38,026 bases of DNA, from NCBI GenBank assembly GCA_031265515.1, contig JAISCN010000029.1, forward strand, positions 1 through 38,026, in the 5' to 3' direction. Under the pieces are notes generated by a model that did no database searches, was not told the DNA's origin, and saw only the letters and a list, made by a program, of their open reading frames with translations. Numbering within the stretch: the stretch's first letter is position 1; each line of letters opens with the position of its first letter. Position numbers and translations under genes: made by a program. Below, one piece after another: positions 9,799 through 20,873 of this stretch. This stretch comes from Clostridiales bacterium. GTDB taxonomy: Bacteria > Bacillota > Clostridia > Lachnospirales > CAMVHY01.

Positions 9799-10089
9799 TT
9801 GGTTGATATCACACCAATTGGCGACAGAGTAGTTTTAAAACATAACAAACCCGAAGAAAAAACAAAATCGGGAATAGTTTTACCAAGTAATGCTAAGGAA
9901 AAACCTCAAGATGCCGAAGTTGTAGCAGTTGGTCCAGGTGGTTTAGCTGATGGAAAAAAAGTAGAGATGCAAGTCAAAGTAGGAGATTTCGTAATTTATT
10001 CAAAATATTCAGGTACAGAAGTTAAACTTGATGAAGAAGAATACGTGATAGTTAAACAAGACGATATATTAGCTGTAATAAAAAAATAA
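9799..10089 (+). CDS. groES: Co-chaperonin GroES
   Basis: ITPIGDRVVLKHNKPEEKTKSGIVLPSNAKEKPQDAEVVAVGPG...KVGDFVIYSKYSGTEVKLDEEEYVIVKQDDILAVIKK. TTG start after aggagg. Confidence 0.97.
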   Translation: MVDITPIGDRVVLKHNKPEEKTKSGIVLPSNAKEKPQDAEVVAVGPGGLADGKKVEMQVKVGDFVIYSKYSGTEVKLDEEEYVIVKQDDILAVIKK

Positions 10090-10172
10090 AAAACAAATTT
10101 TTAAAGATAAAGATAAAAAGAAAGAGTGCGATAAATTATTTTTTAAAAAAGATATAGAAAAACATTTGTTAA

Positions 10173-11867
<1,695 letters not shown>

Positions 11868-11906
11868 TTTTTTATATTTTTATTTTTTGTTATTTTTTTA
11901 TTTATA

Positions 11907-11940
11907 TAGCTAAGCATTTTTTGCTTGGCTATTTTTATTA
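11907..11940 (+). terminator. Rho-independent terminator after groEL
   Basis: Stem TAGCTAAGCA (11907-11916) / TGCTTGGCTA (11922-11931) with one GU pair, T5 loop, then a T-rich tract. Confidence 0.9.
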
Positions 11941-12123
11941 TTTTTTATTTTTTTAATTTTATCTTAAATATAATATCGAAATTTTGATTTATAAATTTTA
12001 GAATTTTATTTAAATTTTGTCGCAATAATATATTATAGTTTTTTAATTATTGTCTAAACTAAAAAAATAATTATTTAAGATTTTATTTTAGATAATATAT
12101 TTTTAAATTTTATTAAGTTTTAT

Positions 12124-12146
12124 TATCGCGATAGAGTTGATATAAT
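12124..12146 (+). promoter_or_regulatory. Putative operator/promoter of rubrerythrin: palindrome TATCGCGATA just upstream of TATAAT
   Basis: Perfect 10-bp palindrome at 12124-12133; TATAAT at 12141-12146. Confidence 0.4.
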
Positions 12147-12165
12147 TTTAAAATAATTTTAGGAT

Positions 12166-12741
12166 TTGATCATGGTGAAAGAAAATTTTTTTAAATCAAA
12201 AAAAAGTCTAGATGATAGCGAAACGAAAAAGAATTTGTTAGAAGCTTTTTTAAACGAATCTCAAGCTTATACGAAATACTGTTTTTTTTCTTCTCAAGCC
12301 AAAAAAGATGGTTTTGAGCAAATAGCAGGTTTTTTTAAAGACACTGCTGATAACGAAAAAGAACATGCAAAAATTTATTTTAAAATTTTATATGATGGAA
12401 AAATAAATTCTACACAAGAAAATCTATTGGATGCTGCAGATGGAGAAAAATTCGAACATGATGAGCTTTATAAGAAATTTGCACAAACTGCTGAAGAAGA
12501 AGGTTATGATGATATTGCGTATATATTTAGAGAAGTTGCAAAAATTGAGAAAACGCATGAAGAAAGATATAGAAAACTTTTAGACAACATTAAGAATAAC
12601 CAAACTTTTGTTAGAGAAGAAAAAGTGGTTTGGAGATGCAGAAATTGTGGAAATTTACACGAATCAAATAAAGCGCCAGAAATTTGTTCTGTTTGTCAAC
12701 ATCCAAAATCTTATTTTGAAATTCTTAAATATAATTACTAG
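12166..12741 (+). CDS. Rubrerythrin
   Basis: Ferritin-like diiron helices (EAFLNESQAYTKY, EKEHAKIYFK, EKTHEERYRKLL) and rubredoxin knuckles WRCRNCGNLHE..APEICSVCQHPKSYFE. Likely start is ATG 12172. Confidence 0.95.
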   Translation: MIMVKENFFKSKKSLDDSETKKNLLEAFLNESQAYTKYCFFSSQAKKDGFEQIAGFFKDTADNEKEHAKIYFKILYDGKINSTQENLLDAADGEKFEHDELYKKFAQTAEEEGYDDIAYIFREVAKIEKTHEERYRKLLDNIKNNQTFVREEKVVWRCRNCGNLHESNKAPEICSVCQHPKSYFEILKYNY

Positions 12742-12805
12742 ATCGTATTTATTTTTTTCTGTTTTTAAAATTCTTAAATATAATTATTAATTTATTTTTT
12801 TCTGT
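12721..12805. repeat. Imperfect tandem duplication of the rubrerythrin 3' end/flank (attcttaaatataatta... atttttttctg), period ~49 bp
   Basis: Copies begin at 12721 and 12770. Confidence 0.75.
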
Positions 12806-12813
12806 ATATTTTA

Positions 12814-12885
12814 TGACTCGTAGGAGAATCGAACTCCTGCCTCAGCCTTGAGAGGGCCGCGTCTTAACCTCTTGACTAACGAGTC
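12814..12885 (-). tRNA. tRNA-Glu (anticodon CTC)
   Basis: Reverse complement GACTCGT-TA-GTCAAGAGGTTAAGAC-G-CGGCC-CTCTCAA-GGCTG-AGGC-AGGAGTTCGATTCTCCT-ACGAGTC folds as a cloverleaf; CTC at positions 34-36. CCA is not encoded. Confidence 0.95.
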
Positions 12886-13021
12886 GTTTGGAGAAGTACT
12901 ACGATGAAAAGTATATAATAAGAATATAAAAATTTAATTTTTAGTTTAATTTTAGTTATTAAAATAAAAAAATATTTTCTACTTTGTAAATCATTTTTTT
13001 AAATCATATTAAAGAGACACT

Positions 13022-14590
13022 TTGTACATTATAAAAATGGCAGAAAAAAGTTTTAATATAAATGGATATTTTAACAAAATAATCTCATTATCAATACTTT
13101 TAATATTAGCTTTTTTTTCTGCACAAAAAAATATTTTTTGCTTTGAAAGTAAATTTAAATACGATTTTTCGCAAGAAAAATATAATTTTAATTTGCCAAG
13201 CAAATATGATTCAAGAGATAAAGATATAGTAACTTCAGTAAAAAAACAGTTTACGCGTGGTTCATGTTGGGCATTTAGCGTTATCTCTACTTTAGAAACA
13301 AATTATTTGTCACAAACAAATTCTAAAAAAAAAATAAATTTCTCTGAAAAGCATTTAATAGACAACATGAATTTAAATGATAAAATAATTTCTTTTGATT
13401 TAAAAACTAGTGGAAATCATGAAATGGCATCGGCATATTTTTCTAGTGGTCGCGGACCAGTTATCAAAAGTTATGATAATAATGACGATATTTTTAAATC
13501 TGCTGATAAATTTATTAGAAATATAATTTATTTGCCTGATGTAAAAATTTTTGATGAAGAAAATATAAAAAATCACAGAGAATTAATAAAATACTTTGTT
13601 CATACTTATGGCGCTGTAGCTAGTAATTTTTATTGGGATTTAAATTATTTAGATAAAACTCAAAAAAATTATTTTTATAATGGGGCTCACGAAACTACGA
13701 ATCATAGTGCAAGTATAATAGGTTGGGATGATAATTACTCGCGAAAAAATTTTAAATACTGTCCTGATTATGACGGTGCTTTTATTTTAAAAAATTCTTG
13801 GGGAGATAAAATTTTAGATTCAGGATTTTTTTATATGTCTTATCAAGACTATTTCGCAGGTTATGAATCTTGTTTGTTTGATAATATAATTGATTCTAGC
13901 GATAAATTTTATTTTAAAAATATTTATCAATATGATTATTTCGGTATGTTGGATTCTTTTGATTTAAATATTTTAAAAAATAATAATTTTTTTTGTGTTA
14001 AATATGGTCTAAAAGATAATCATATTGCTGCAAGTGATATTGCTTTTTTTATTGCTAGTCCAAATACTAAAATAAAAATATGGTTTGCTAAAATTGATAA
14101 TAATAAAATTATTGAGATAAGCGACTTGATTTTAGAAAAAAAAATAAAATATCCAGGATTTTATTGTGTAGAGTTAGAAAAAAAATTTTTAATTTTTGAT
14201 AAAAATATTTATTTGGTTTTTAAACTTAATGCTGAAGATTTAAAAATTCCATGCGAAGGACAAATATATGACTTTTCTTCTAAAGTTGATATTAATGAAA
14301 ATAATTATGTTTTTAATAATAATGATTTTATATTAAAAAAGTTAAAAGATTTTAATATCTCAGCTAATTTAAATATAAAGTTATTTGTTCAAAAAAATCT
14401 AGATAATGCGCAAAAAATTAACTTTAAAAAAATAAATAATAATAATAACAAAAACAATGACAAAATCGATGACTATATAGATAAGGATAAAAACTATAAT
14501 AAAAACAATATAAATTTAAGTTTTTTGTTTTCTGTTCTTTGTATCATTATTTTAATTACTTTCCTGATTTTTTTATTTATTATTTTTTAA
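13022..14590 (+). CDS. C1A papain-like cysteine protease, secreted, with lectin-like domain and C-terminal membrane anchor
   Basis: Catalytic Cys in FTRGSCWAFSVISTLE, His in TNHSASIIGWDD, Asn in FILKNSWGD; NIYQYDYFGM start of a lectin-like domain; Asn/Lys-rich linker; C-terminal TM LSFLFSVLCIIILITFLIFLFIIF. The start may be ATG 13037. Confidence 0.9.
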   Translation: MYIIKMAEKSFNINGYFNKIISLSILLILAFFSAQKNIFCFESKFKYDFSQEKYNFNLPSKYDSRDKDIVTSVKKQFTRGSCWAFSVISTLETNYLSQTNSKKKINFSEKHLIDNMNLNDKIISFDLKTSGNHEMASAYFSSGRGPVIKSYDNNDDIFKSADKFIRNIIYLPDVKIFDEENIKNHRELIKYFVHTYGAVASNFYWDLNYLDKTQKNYFYNGAHETTNHSASIIGWDDNYSRKNFKYCPDYDGAFILKNSWGDKILDSGFFYMSYQDYFAGYESCLFDNIIDSSDKFYFKNIYQYDYFGMLDSFDLNILKNNNFFCVKYGLKDNHIAASDIAFFIASPNTKIKIWFAKIDNNKIIEISDLILEKKIKYPGFYCVELEKKFLIFDKNIYLVFKLNAEDLKIPCEGQIYDFSSKVDINENNYVFNNNDFILKKLKDFNISANLNIKLFVQKNLDNAQKINFKKINNNNNKNNDKIDDYIDKDKNYNKNNINLSFLFSVLCIIILITFLIFLFIIF

Positions 14591-14601
14591 AAAATATTTT
14601 G

Positions 14602-14922
14602 GTGACTATGTTGATTAATATTATTCAAGAATTGCTGAATATAGAAGAAGAAGCAAAAAAAATCTTAGACGAAATTGAAAAAAATAAAATTATTTACGGA
14701 GAAATTTTAGAAATAGTTAAAAACGATCTTGGTGATAAATTAAAAAAAATAAAAGAAAGAGGAATATTTTTAATAAATAAAAAAGAAATCGAAAAAATTA
14801 ATAAAATGCAGATCGAACTCGATTCTAGATATAGCGAAAAAATGGATGATTTAGAAAGAAAATTCATTGAAAATAAAGATGCTTGGATAAAAGAAATTTT
14901 AGAAAAAATAATTGGTGAATAA
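14602..14922 (+). CDS. V-type ATPase peripheral-stalk subunit G/H-like
   Basis: Short coiled-coil protein at the head of the V-ATPase operon. GTG 14602 or ATG 14608 is preferred over the ORF-track start at 14539. Confidence 0.6.
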   Translation: MTMLINIIQELLNIEEEAKKILDEIEKNKIIYGEILEIVKNDLGDKLKKIKERGIFLINKKEIEKINKMQIELDSRYSEKMDDLERKFIENKDAWIKEILEKIIGE

Positions 14923-15943
14923 ATTGATTAATTATGCATTGAATACAAAAATTAATGTTATGATTAGCAAATTACTTAATGAAAATGATTATAAAAAACT
15001 AACAAAATTAAACTCGCTTGCTTTAGTTATAAATGAGTTAAAAATTATTAACGATGGATATAGAAAAATATTTGAAGAGTTTACGGATGGTAATATGATA
15101 AAAAGGCAAAATATAGAAAATAGATTGATGTTATGTTTGATAAATTGTTATGAAAATATTTTTAAATTTATAAACAATGTAAATATAAAACGTTATATAA
15201 AATTATTTTATCTAAAGTTAAAAATTGACTTAATTAAACTAGGATTGAGTGCTGTTAAAGATAAAAGGGATTTGTCTTTGGAGTATTACGAATCTGATAA
15301 ATTAGGTTTAGATACGTCTAGATTATTTTCTGATGACATTAATAATATTGAGGATTTTTTTAATGTTATACGGGATACTGAATTTTTTGATGTAATAAAT
15401 CAACCATATATCGATAAACATAATTTATTTGAATTAGACACAAAATTAGATTTTTACTATTATGAAAAAGTTTTTAAATTTAATAAATTACTATCAGGCG
15501 GAGAGAAAAAAATTCTCGATGAAATAAACAAGATTGAATTAGAAATGCTCAATATAATTTATATATATAGACTTAAAGTTTTTTTTGCGTTTGATAAAGA
15601 TAAAATTTATGCTTATTTGGCACCAAGAAAATATAAGTTAAGTTCAAGTGATATAAATAAATTAATAGCTGTTGATAATAAAATCGAACTTGAAGATTTA
15701 ATAATAAGTTATAAAAATAACAAAGTATTTAAAAATAAAGAATTTAGCATAGAGAAATTTTATTATTATAATCTAAATTATTTTTATAAGAAATATGCAA
15801 AATTTCAAAAAAATTCTGTTGTTAGAATTTTATATTATATATTTTTAAAAAAAATAGAAATAAATAATATAACTTCGCTCATAGAAGGCATAAGATATAG
15901 ATTAAATCCGGAATCGATATTAAATTATCTTTATTTCATGTGA
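14912..15943 (+). CDS. V-type ATP synthase subunit C
   Basis: 343-aa helical protein in the subunit C position of the operon, with the helix-rich V-ATPase C/AC39 pattern. Confidence 0.7.
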   Translation: MVNKLINYALNTKINVMISKLLNENDYKKLTKLNSLALVINELKIINDGYRKIFEEFTDGNMIKRQNIENRLMLCLINCYENIFKFINNVNIKRYIKLFYLKLKIDLIKLGLSAVKDKRDLSLEYYESDKLGLDTSRLFSDDINNIEDFFNVIRDTEFFDVINQPYIDKHNLFELDTKLDFYYYEKVFKFNKLLSGGEKKILDEINKIELEMLNIIYIYRLKVFFAFDKDKIYAYLAPRKYKLSSSDINKLIAVDNKIELEDLIISYKNNKVFKNKEFSIEKFYYYNLNYFYKKYAKFQKNSVVRILYYIFLKKIEINNITSLIEGIRYRLNPESILNYLYFM

Positions 15944-15954
15944 GGAATTTTTGC

Positions 15955-17883
15955 GTGATAACGAAAATGTTCTTTGTTAATATAGTGGGGCAGTTAAAAG
16001 ATATTGACTATGTCGTAGAAAAATATATTTATAAAAATAATATAGAACTTAATAATGCTGTAGAAGAAATTAAGAATAATAATAAAGATATTTATAGCAC
16101 AAAAATTAAAGATGAAGATCGAAATAATCAAAATATCTTAAATAATAACGATTTTGCATCTGAGTTAGCTTTTAAATTCGTTAATAAAAATAATGATTCT
16201 GATTTTAGTTATAAAATCGAAATATCAAAAGATTATGTTAACGATAAATTGAGTAAACAAACTAAGCAAAAAGAAAAAGAAACAAAAGAAATAGAAGAAT
16301 TAAAAATGTTTAAAGATAAATTAATAGGTTTTAAAAAAAATATAAATCATTTTAAAAATTTAGAATTGCGTCTGAATAAGCTTGATGATTTAGTATTTTT
16401 TTATTATGAATTTGGTCGAATGCCTATACATAATTATAAACAATATAAATCTTTTTTATTAGATGACAGAAATATAATTGTTATCAAAGGTGAAGTAGAT
16501 AGAAAATTTGTTTGGCTGATTTATTTTACTGATGTTAATTCTAAAAAACGTGTCAAAAATATATTTAATAATTTAAATTTTGAACGCATCGAAATAAATC
16601 TGGGAAACGATAACTCAAAGTTTTCTAGTAATATCCAAAATAATTTATCTAAAATTGATGACACTATCATAGATATAGATAAAAAAATAAATGTTTTAAA
16701 AATTTCGATAAGAAACATTGAACTAATAGAAAAAGCAGCGCTATCAGAAAAAATTTTTGATATTTATAGTATATCTGATTCGAAAAAATTTGGAGCGGTA
16801 GTTGTAAAAGACTTTTTTATTTTTATGGGTTGGATTCCTAAAAATATATTTAAAGATTTGGATAAAAAAATTAAAAATGACAATAAAGTAATACTTTTAG
16901 TTGATGAAAATAATAAAAAAAATCCGCCGGTCTTATTAAAAAATCATTTTTTATTTAAACCTTTTGAGTCTTTGGTTAAGTTGTATGGTATACCTGACTA
17001 TTTTGAAATCGATCCAACGCCATTTTTAGCAATTACTTATACTATTTTATTTGGTATGATGTTTGGCGATATTGGCCAAGGATTAGTTTTTTTTGTGACG
17101 GGATTAATTCTATCGAATATAAAAAAATTTAAAAATAATAATTTACTAAAAGTTTTGTCTATCCTCGGGATATCATCGATGATTTTTGGGTATTTATACG
17201 GATCAATTTTTGGTTTTGAAAACTTAATAAAACCTTTGTGGATAAGACCCAGTGACAATATAGTTTTTATTTTATTTTTCTCTGTCATTGCTGGTATTTT
17301 TTTAATATTTGTTTCGATGACTTTTAATTTAGTAAATTGCATAAAGACCAAAAATATTTTTGATTTAATAATAAATCAAAATGGATTAACAGGATTGTTT
17401 TTTTATTTGAGTATCTTATCTAGTTTTTTATTATTTTTTTATAAATCTGATTTAAAATATGTAAAATATATTTTATTATTTGCCTGTATTAATTTATTTT
17501 TAATTAGTTTTAAAGAATTGATAAAAAAAATATTTAAAAAGCAAAGTAATTTATTTGATTCTCAAAATATAATGGTTTATCTTTTTGAAAAAGTTATAGA
17601 ACTTATAGAAATATTATTAAATTATTTTACTAATACTATATCTTTTGTACGTGTAGGTGCATTCGCTCTAAGTCATGCAGGTATGATGAGTGTTGTTATG
17701 TTGTTATCAGAAAAAGAATTTGGTAAAAAAAATTGGATAACAATAATTTTTGGCAATATTTTAGTGATGCTGCTAGAGGGGTTAATAGTTGGTATTCAAG
17801 TTTTAAGACTTGAATTTTATGAATTATTTGGTAGATTTTTTAGAGGAACTGGACGCGAATTTATAAACAATAAAAAAATATAG
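15955..17883 (+). CDS. V-type ATP synthase subunit I (a subunit)
   Basis: MFFVNIVGQLKDIDYV N-terminus; PPVLLKNHFLFKPFESLVKLYGIPDYFEIDPTPFLAITYTILFGMMFGDIGQG; FTNTISFVRVGAFALSHAGMM; LEGLIVGIQVLRLEFYELFGRFF. GTG 15955 has a gagg RBS; the ORF track starts at 15940. Confidence 0.96.
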   Translation: MITKMFFVNIVGQLKDIDYVVEKYIYKNNIELNNAVEEIKNNNKDIYSTKIKDEDRNNQNILNNNDFASELAFKFVNKNNDSDFSYKIEISKDYVNDKLSKQTKQKEKETKEIEELKMFKDKLIGFKKNINHFKNLELRLNKLDDLVFFYYEFGRMPIHNYKQYKSFLLDDRNIIVIKGEVDRKFVWLIYFTDVNSKKRVKNIFNNLNFERIEINLGNDNSKFSSNIQNNLSKIDDTIIDIDKKINVLKISIRNIELIEKAALSEKIFDIYSISDSKKFGAVVVKDFFIFMGWIPKNIFKDLDKKIKNDNKVILLVDENNKKNPPVLLKNHFLFKPFESLVKLYGIPDYFEIDPTPFLAITYTILFGMMFGDIGQGLVFFVTGLILSNIKKFKNNNLLKVLSILGISSMIFGYLYGSIFGFENLIKPLWIRPSDNIVFILFFSVIAGIFLIFVSMTFNLVNCIKTKNIFDLIINQNGLTGLFFYLSILSSFLLFFYKSDLKYVKYILLFACINLFLISFKELIKKIFKKQSNLFDSQNIMVYLFEKVIELIEILLNYFTNTISFVRVGAFALSHAGMMSVVMLLSEKEFGKKNWITIIFGNILVMLLEGLIVGIQVLRLEFYELFGRFFRGTGREFINNKKI

Positions 17884-17920
17884 CTAAAATAAAAAATAAA
17901 ATAATCGGAGCTTTAAAAAA

Positions 17921-18343
17921 ATGATTGAGAAATTTCTTTTAATATTAATACTATTGAGTATTTTTGTGCCGTTGATATATTTTTTCAATGGAAATAAAAA
18001 TAAGTCTCGTTTTAAAAAAAGTTTGTTACTGAGTTCTTTATTTTTTTTTACTTTATTGTTTTTAAATATTTTTGCATTTAAAAACGTTATTAGTGCAACG
18101 AGTGAAATTGAAACTGCAGGAGAATCTTTTTCGCGCGGTTTAGGTTTTTTGGCAGCTAGTCTAGTTACTGGTATGTCGACTATTGGTGCTGGAATTGCAA
18201 CAGGTTCAGCTGCATCAGCAGCTTTAGGCGCTATAAGTGAAAACGAAAAAATAATGGGAAAAGCATTAATATTTGTTGCTCTTGCTGAAGGTATTGCTGT
18301 GTATGGTTTATTAATATCTTTTACGATATTGGGCAGAATCTAA
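17921..18343 (+). CDS. V-type ATP synthase subunit K (proteolipid)
   Basis: GLGFLAASLVTGMSTIGAGIATGSAASAALGAISENEKIMGKALIFVALAEGIAVYGLLISF. Confidence 0.95.
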   Translation: MIEKFLLILILLSIFVPLIYFFNGNKNKSRFKKSLLLSSLFFFTLLFLNIFAFKNVISATSEIETAGESFSRGLGFLAASLVTGMSTIGAGIATGSAASAALGAISENEKIMGKALIFVALAEGIAVYGLLISFTILGRI

Positions 18344-18346
18344 ATA

Positions 18347-18679
18347 ATGAGAATGTTTTTTATAAGCGATAATATAGATACTTATACTGGTCTAAGGTTA
18401 GTTGGAATAGATGGCATTATTGTTCATAATGATAAGGAATTTTACAAAGGAATCAATATAGCTTTAAAAAATAAAAATAATTTGATTTTAATTTTTACTG
18501 AAAAAATCGCTAACGAATTCAACGAAAAAATATTAGAAATTAAGTCAACACAAAATAAAATATTAACTGTTGTTGTGCCCGATAGACACGGATCAGATAT
18601 TTCTAATAATTTTATATCTAGATATATTCGAGAATCAATAGGTATTAAAATAGATGCTAATGATAAAAAGACACAATAA
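18347..18679 (+). CDS. V-type ATP synthase subunit F
   Basis: MFFISDNIDTYTGLRLVGIDGIIV...NLILIFTEKIA...VVVPDRHGSD. Confidence 0.85.
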   Translation: MRMFFISDNIDTYTGLRLVGIDGIIVHNDKEFYKGINIALKNKNNLILIFTEKIANEFNEKILEIKSTQNKILTVVVPDRHGSDISNNFISRYIRESIGIKIDANDKKTQ

Positions 18680-18930
18680 AAAACAAATTGAAAAAATTCA
18701 TGGAGCAAATGTGTTTGCAATAGTAAAATAATAAAAATTCATTTGATAAAAAAATTTAATATAATTTTTAAATTTAATTCTAAACAAATAACTAAATTGA
18801 TAATTTTTTTAAAAATTGTTTTTTAATATATAGATTCTTATAATTTTTATAAAAATCATCTATCGATTATTCTTTTAGATCGTTTTTATGAAAATATTGT
18901 ATTATTCTGTTTTTTGTGATTTAATTATTT

Positions 18931-20136
18931 ATGAAACTAAATTTTAAATATATAAGGAAAGTGATCATCTTGGAATCAGAAGGATCAGATTATTTACGTG
19001 AATTAGCTGAATTTAGTGATGTTGGCGAGGCTCAGGAATTTTTGAAAATGCAACATACATCTGTTGATTATGCAGTATCCATATTTCTTTTTATACCCAG
19101 TTTAGCAATCACTTTTATTCAAGGACTATTTAATTTTCTTATATCTATTGTTCCTACAACGATATGTTTTGCCGCTGGAATATTGTCTTCTTCATTTGTA
19201 AATCCAAATAGTACCAGTTACACTCGAGTATCTTCTGTTGCAGGAAGAATCCTTTATATAGCAAATAATATAATTAAACAACATGAAGACGGCACTGTAT
19301 CTTACACAGCTATCGATAATGAAGGGGAACGATTACAGGGAAGAAATTTACAAAAGAGTTTAGACATTGTTTCTTCGACACCTGCTAGTAGTGGAGATGG
19401 ATGTGTAATTTGGGGACCTTTACTTACTGCTACACGATTTTGGGATCATGCAATTTGTGGTTTTGCCGCACCAATAAGAGAATATTTACTTGTAAATTTG
19501 AGTTGCGGTAGAGATCGTGAAATTATGTTGTTGGCAACTCAACTGAGAATTGTCAGGGCAGCAAGAGAAGAATTAGATAATGGAAAAATTGCAGATCGAT
19601 TGAGAAGAAGTTGGTTTAAGATGATTGTATGTGGAATATTTACTCCTGTTGTGTCAGTTGTTGCGTTTACTTTTTCATTACCCTCAATAACAATTGGTGT
19701 TGTTGCTGTAATCTTTTATTCTTCATTTTCACTTCTTACGGGTAACTATTCTAGAAATAGCGATTTGATGATATTAGCAAATCGTAACGGAATGGCTATA
19801 TTTTTAACCATATATGAAGTTAATGATAACGGAGAATTACTTCCAAGAACTAATTTTGGAGCGATTATGACGGGTGAGAAACAAATTACAAGAGATGGAA
19901 TAATTCCGGATTATGGTGGATGGTTTTTCAATCTATTTAGAGACGAGAAAGTTATGTCTAGAGAGAAAGCCCGTCTATATTATCTTGTGTTACTGTTTTT
20001 TTCTGGTTTTTTTGGATTTATGAATAATTATTTTAATTTTGCTTTTGGCGGAGGAAGTTTAGAAGTACGTGATGTGGCAAATAGAGTAGATAGAATTCGT
20101 CGCGGTCTTCGAAATGATTCACCAGTATTGGAATAA
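18931..20136 (+). CDS. Orphan multi-TM protein, 401 aa, no family recognised
   Basis: Long ORF with three hydrophobic regions. The true start may be TTG 18970, preceded by aaggaaa. Confidence 0.75.
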   Translation: MKLNFKYIRKVIILESEGSDYLRELAEFSDVGEAQEFLKMQHTSVDYAVSIFLFIPSLAITFIQGLFNFLISIVPTTICFAAGILSSSFVNPNSTSYTRVSSVAGRILYIANNIIKQHEDGTVSYTAIDNEGERLQGRNLQKSLDIVSSTPASSGDGCVIWGPLLTATRFWDHAICGFAAPIREYLLVNLSCGRDREIMLLATQLRIVRAAREELDNGKIADRLRRSWFKMIVCGIFTPVVSVVAFTFSLPSITIGVVAVIFYSSFSLLTGNYSRNSDLMILANRNGMAIFLTIYEVNDNGELLPRTNFGAIMTGEKQITRDGIIPDYGGWFFNLFRDEKVMSREKARLYYLVLLFFSGFFGFMNNYFNFAFGGGSLEVRDVANRVDRIRRGLRNDSPVLE

Positions 20137-20203
20137 GTAATGTGTAAAAAAAAATATAAATTTATTTTTTTATTATCTTTTGGATTTAGGAGGGGATATT
20201 TTT

Positions 20204-20680
20204 TTGGCTAATGATAATAGTTGTTGTAGTATTTTCTTATATCTTTTTTCTTTAATATTTAGATTAATTGCATATCTCGCCGCTGTCGCTGTAACATTTG
20301 CAATTGCAATTTTAGGACTTGTTTTAACTTTGTTAGAATCGATAGTTTGTGTTTTTATTTCGAACTTTCGGAGCGGAAAAAACAAAATAATGGTAAGATT
20401 TAACGATAATGGAACGATAATTTTTAACGATATAGAAATAGGTAAAAATAATAGATATACAATTGATGAAGACTGTGTAAAAATGAATAAAAAAAGTTAC
20501 GTTGTACACCCGTTATTTAACGATCGCACTAACTCTGTTTATACTATACCTAAATATTTATTAGCAGCCTCTATGACAGCAGAATTTATGTTTAATCCAC
20601 TTTTAACAACGGTATATTGCACTCCAGATTTCTTCAAAAGAAAAAAGAAAGTCGTCAACTCGAATATAACAGACAGATAA
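20204..20680 (+). CDS. Orphan small membrane protein with N-terminal hydrophobic region
   Basis: TTG 20204 preceded by aggagggg; IFLYLFSLIFRLIAYLAAVAVTFAIAILGLVLTLL hydrophobic segment, then a soluble tail. Confidence 0.72.
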   Translation: MANDNSCCSIFLYLFSLIFRLIAYLAAVAVTFAIAILGLVLTLLESIVCVFISNFRSGKNKIMVRFNDNGTIIFNDIEIGKNNRYTIDEDCVKMNKKSYVVHPLFNDRTNSVYTIPKYLLAASMTAEFMFNPLLTTVYCTPDFFKRKKKVVNSNITDR

Positions 20681-20873
20681 TAGAGAAACAATGTCTACAT
20701 TTTTTTTGTAAATTTTTTCTATGTAATCGTTCTTCTAAATCATATTTTTACTGATAAAATTAGAATAAAAATTATTTTATTTAGATTTAAAAATCTATTT
20801 TTAATTTTATTTTTTATTGACTAAAAAAAATAATTTTGAGTAAAATGGAGATATAATGGTTGTTCGTCATAGA

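Noticed and set aside
10125-10140. Possible CIRCE half-site (gagtgcgat) between groES and groEL
   Set aside because: The partner TTAGCACTC half is absent and the 3' half is imperfect.
12608-12790. Second plus-strand ORF overlapping the rubrerythrin 3' end
   Set aside because: Out-of-frame shadow of the rubredoxin domain; no independent evidence.
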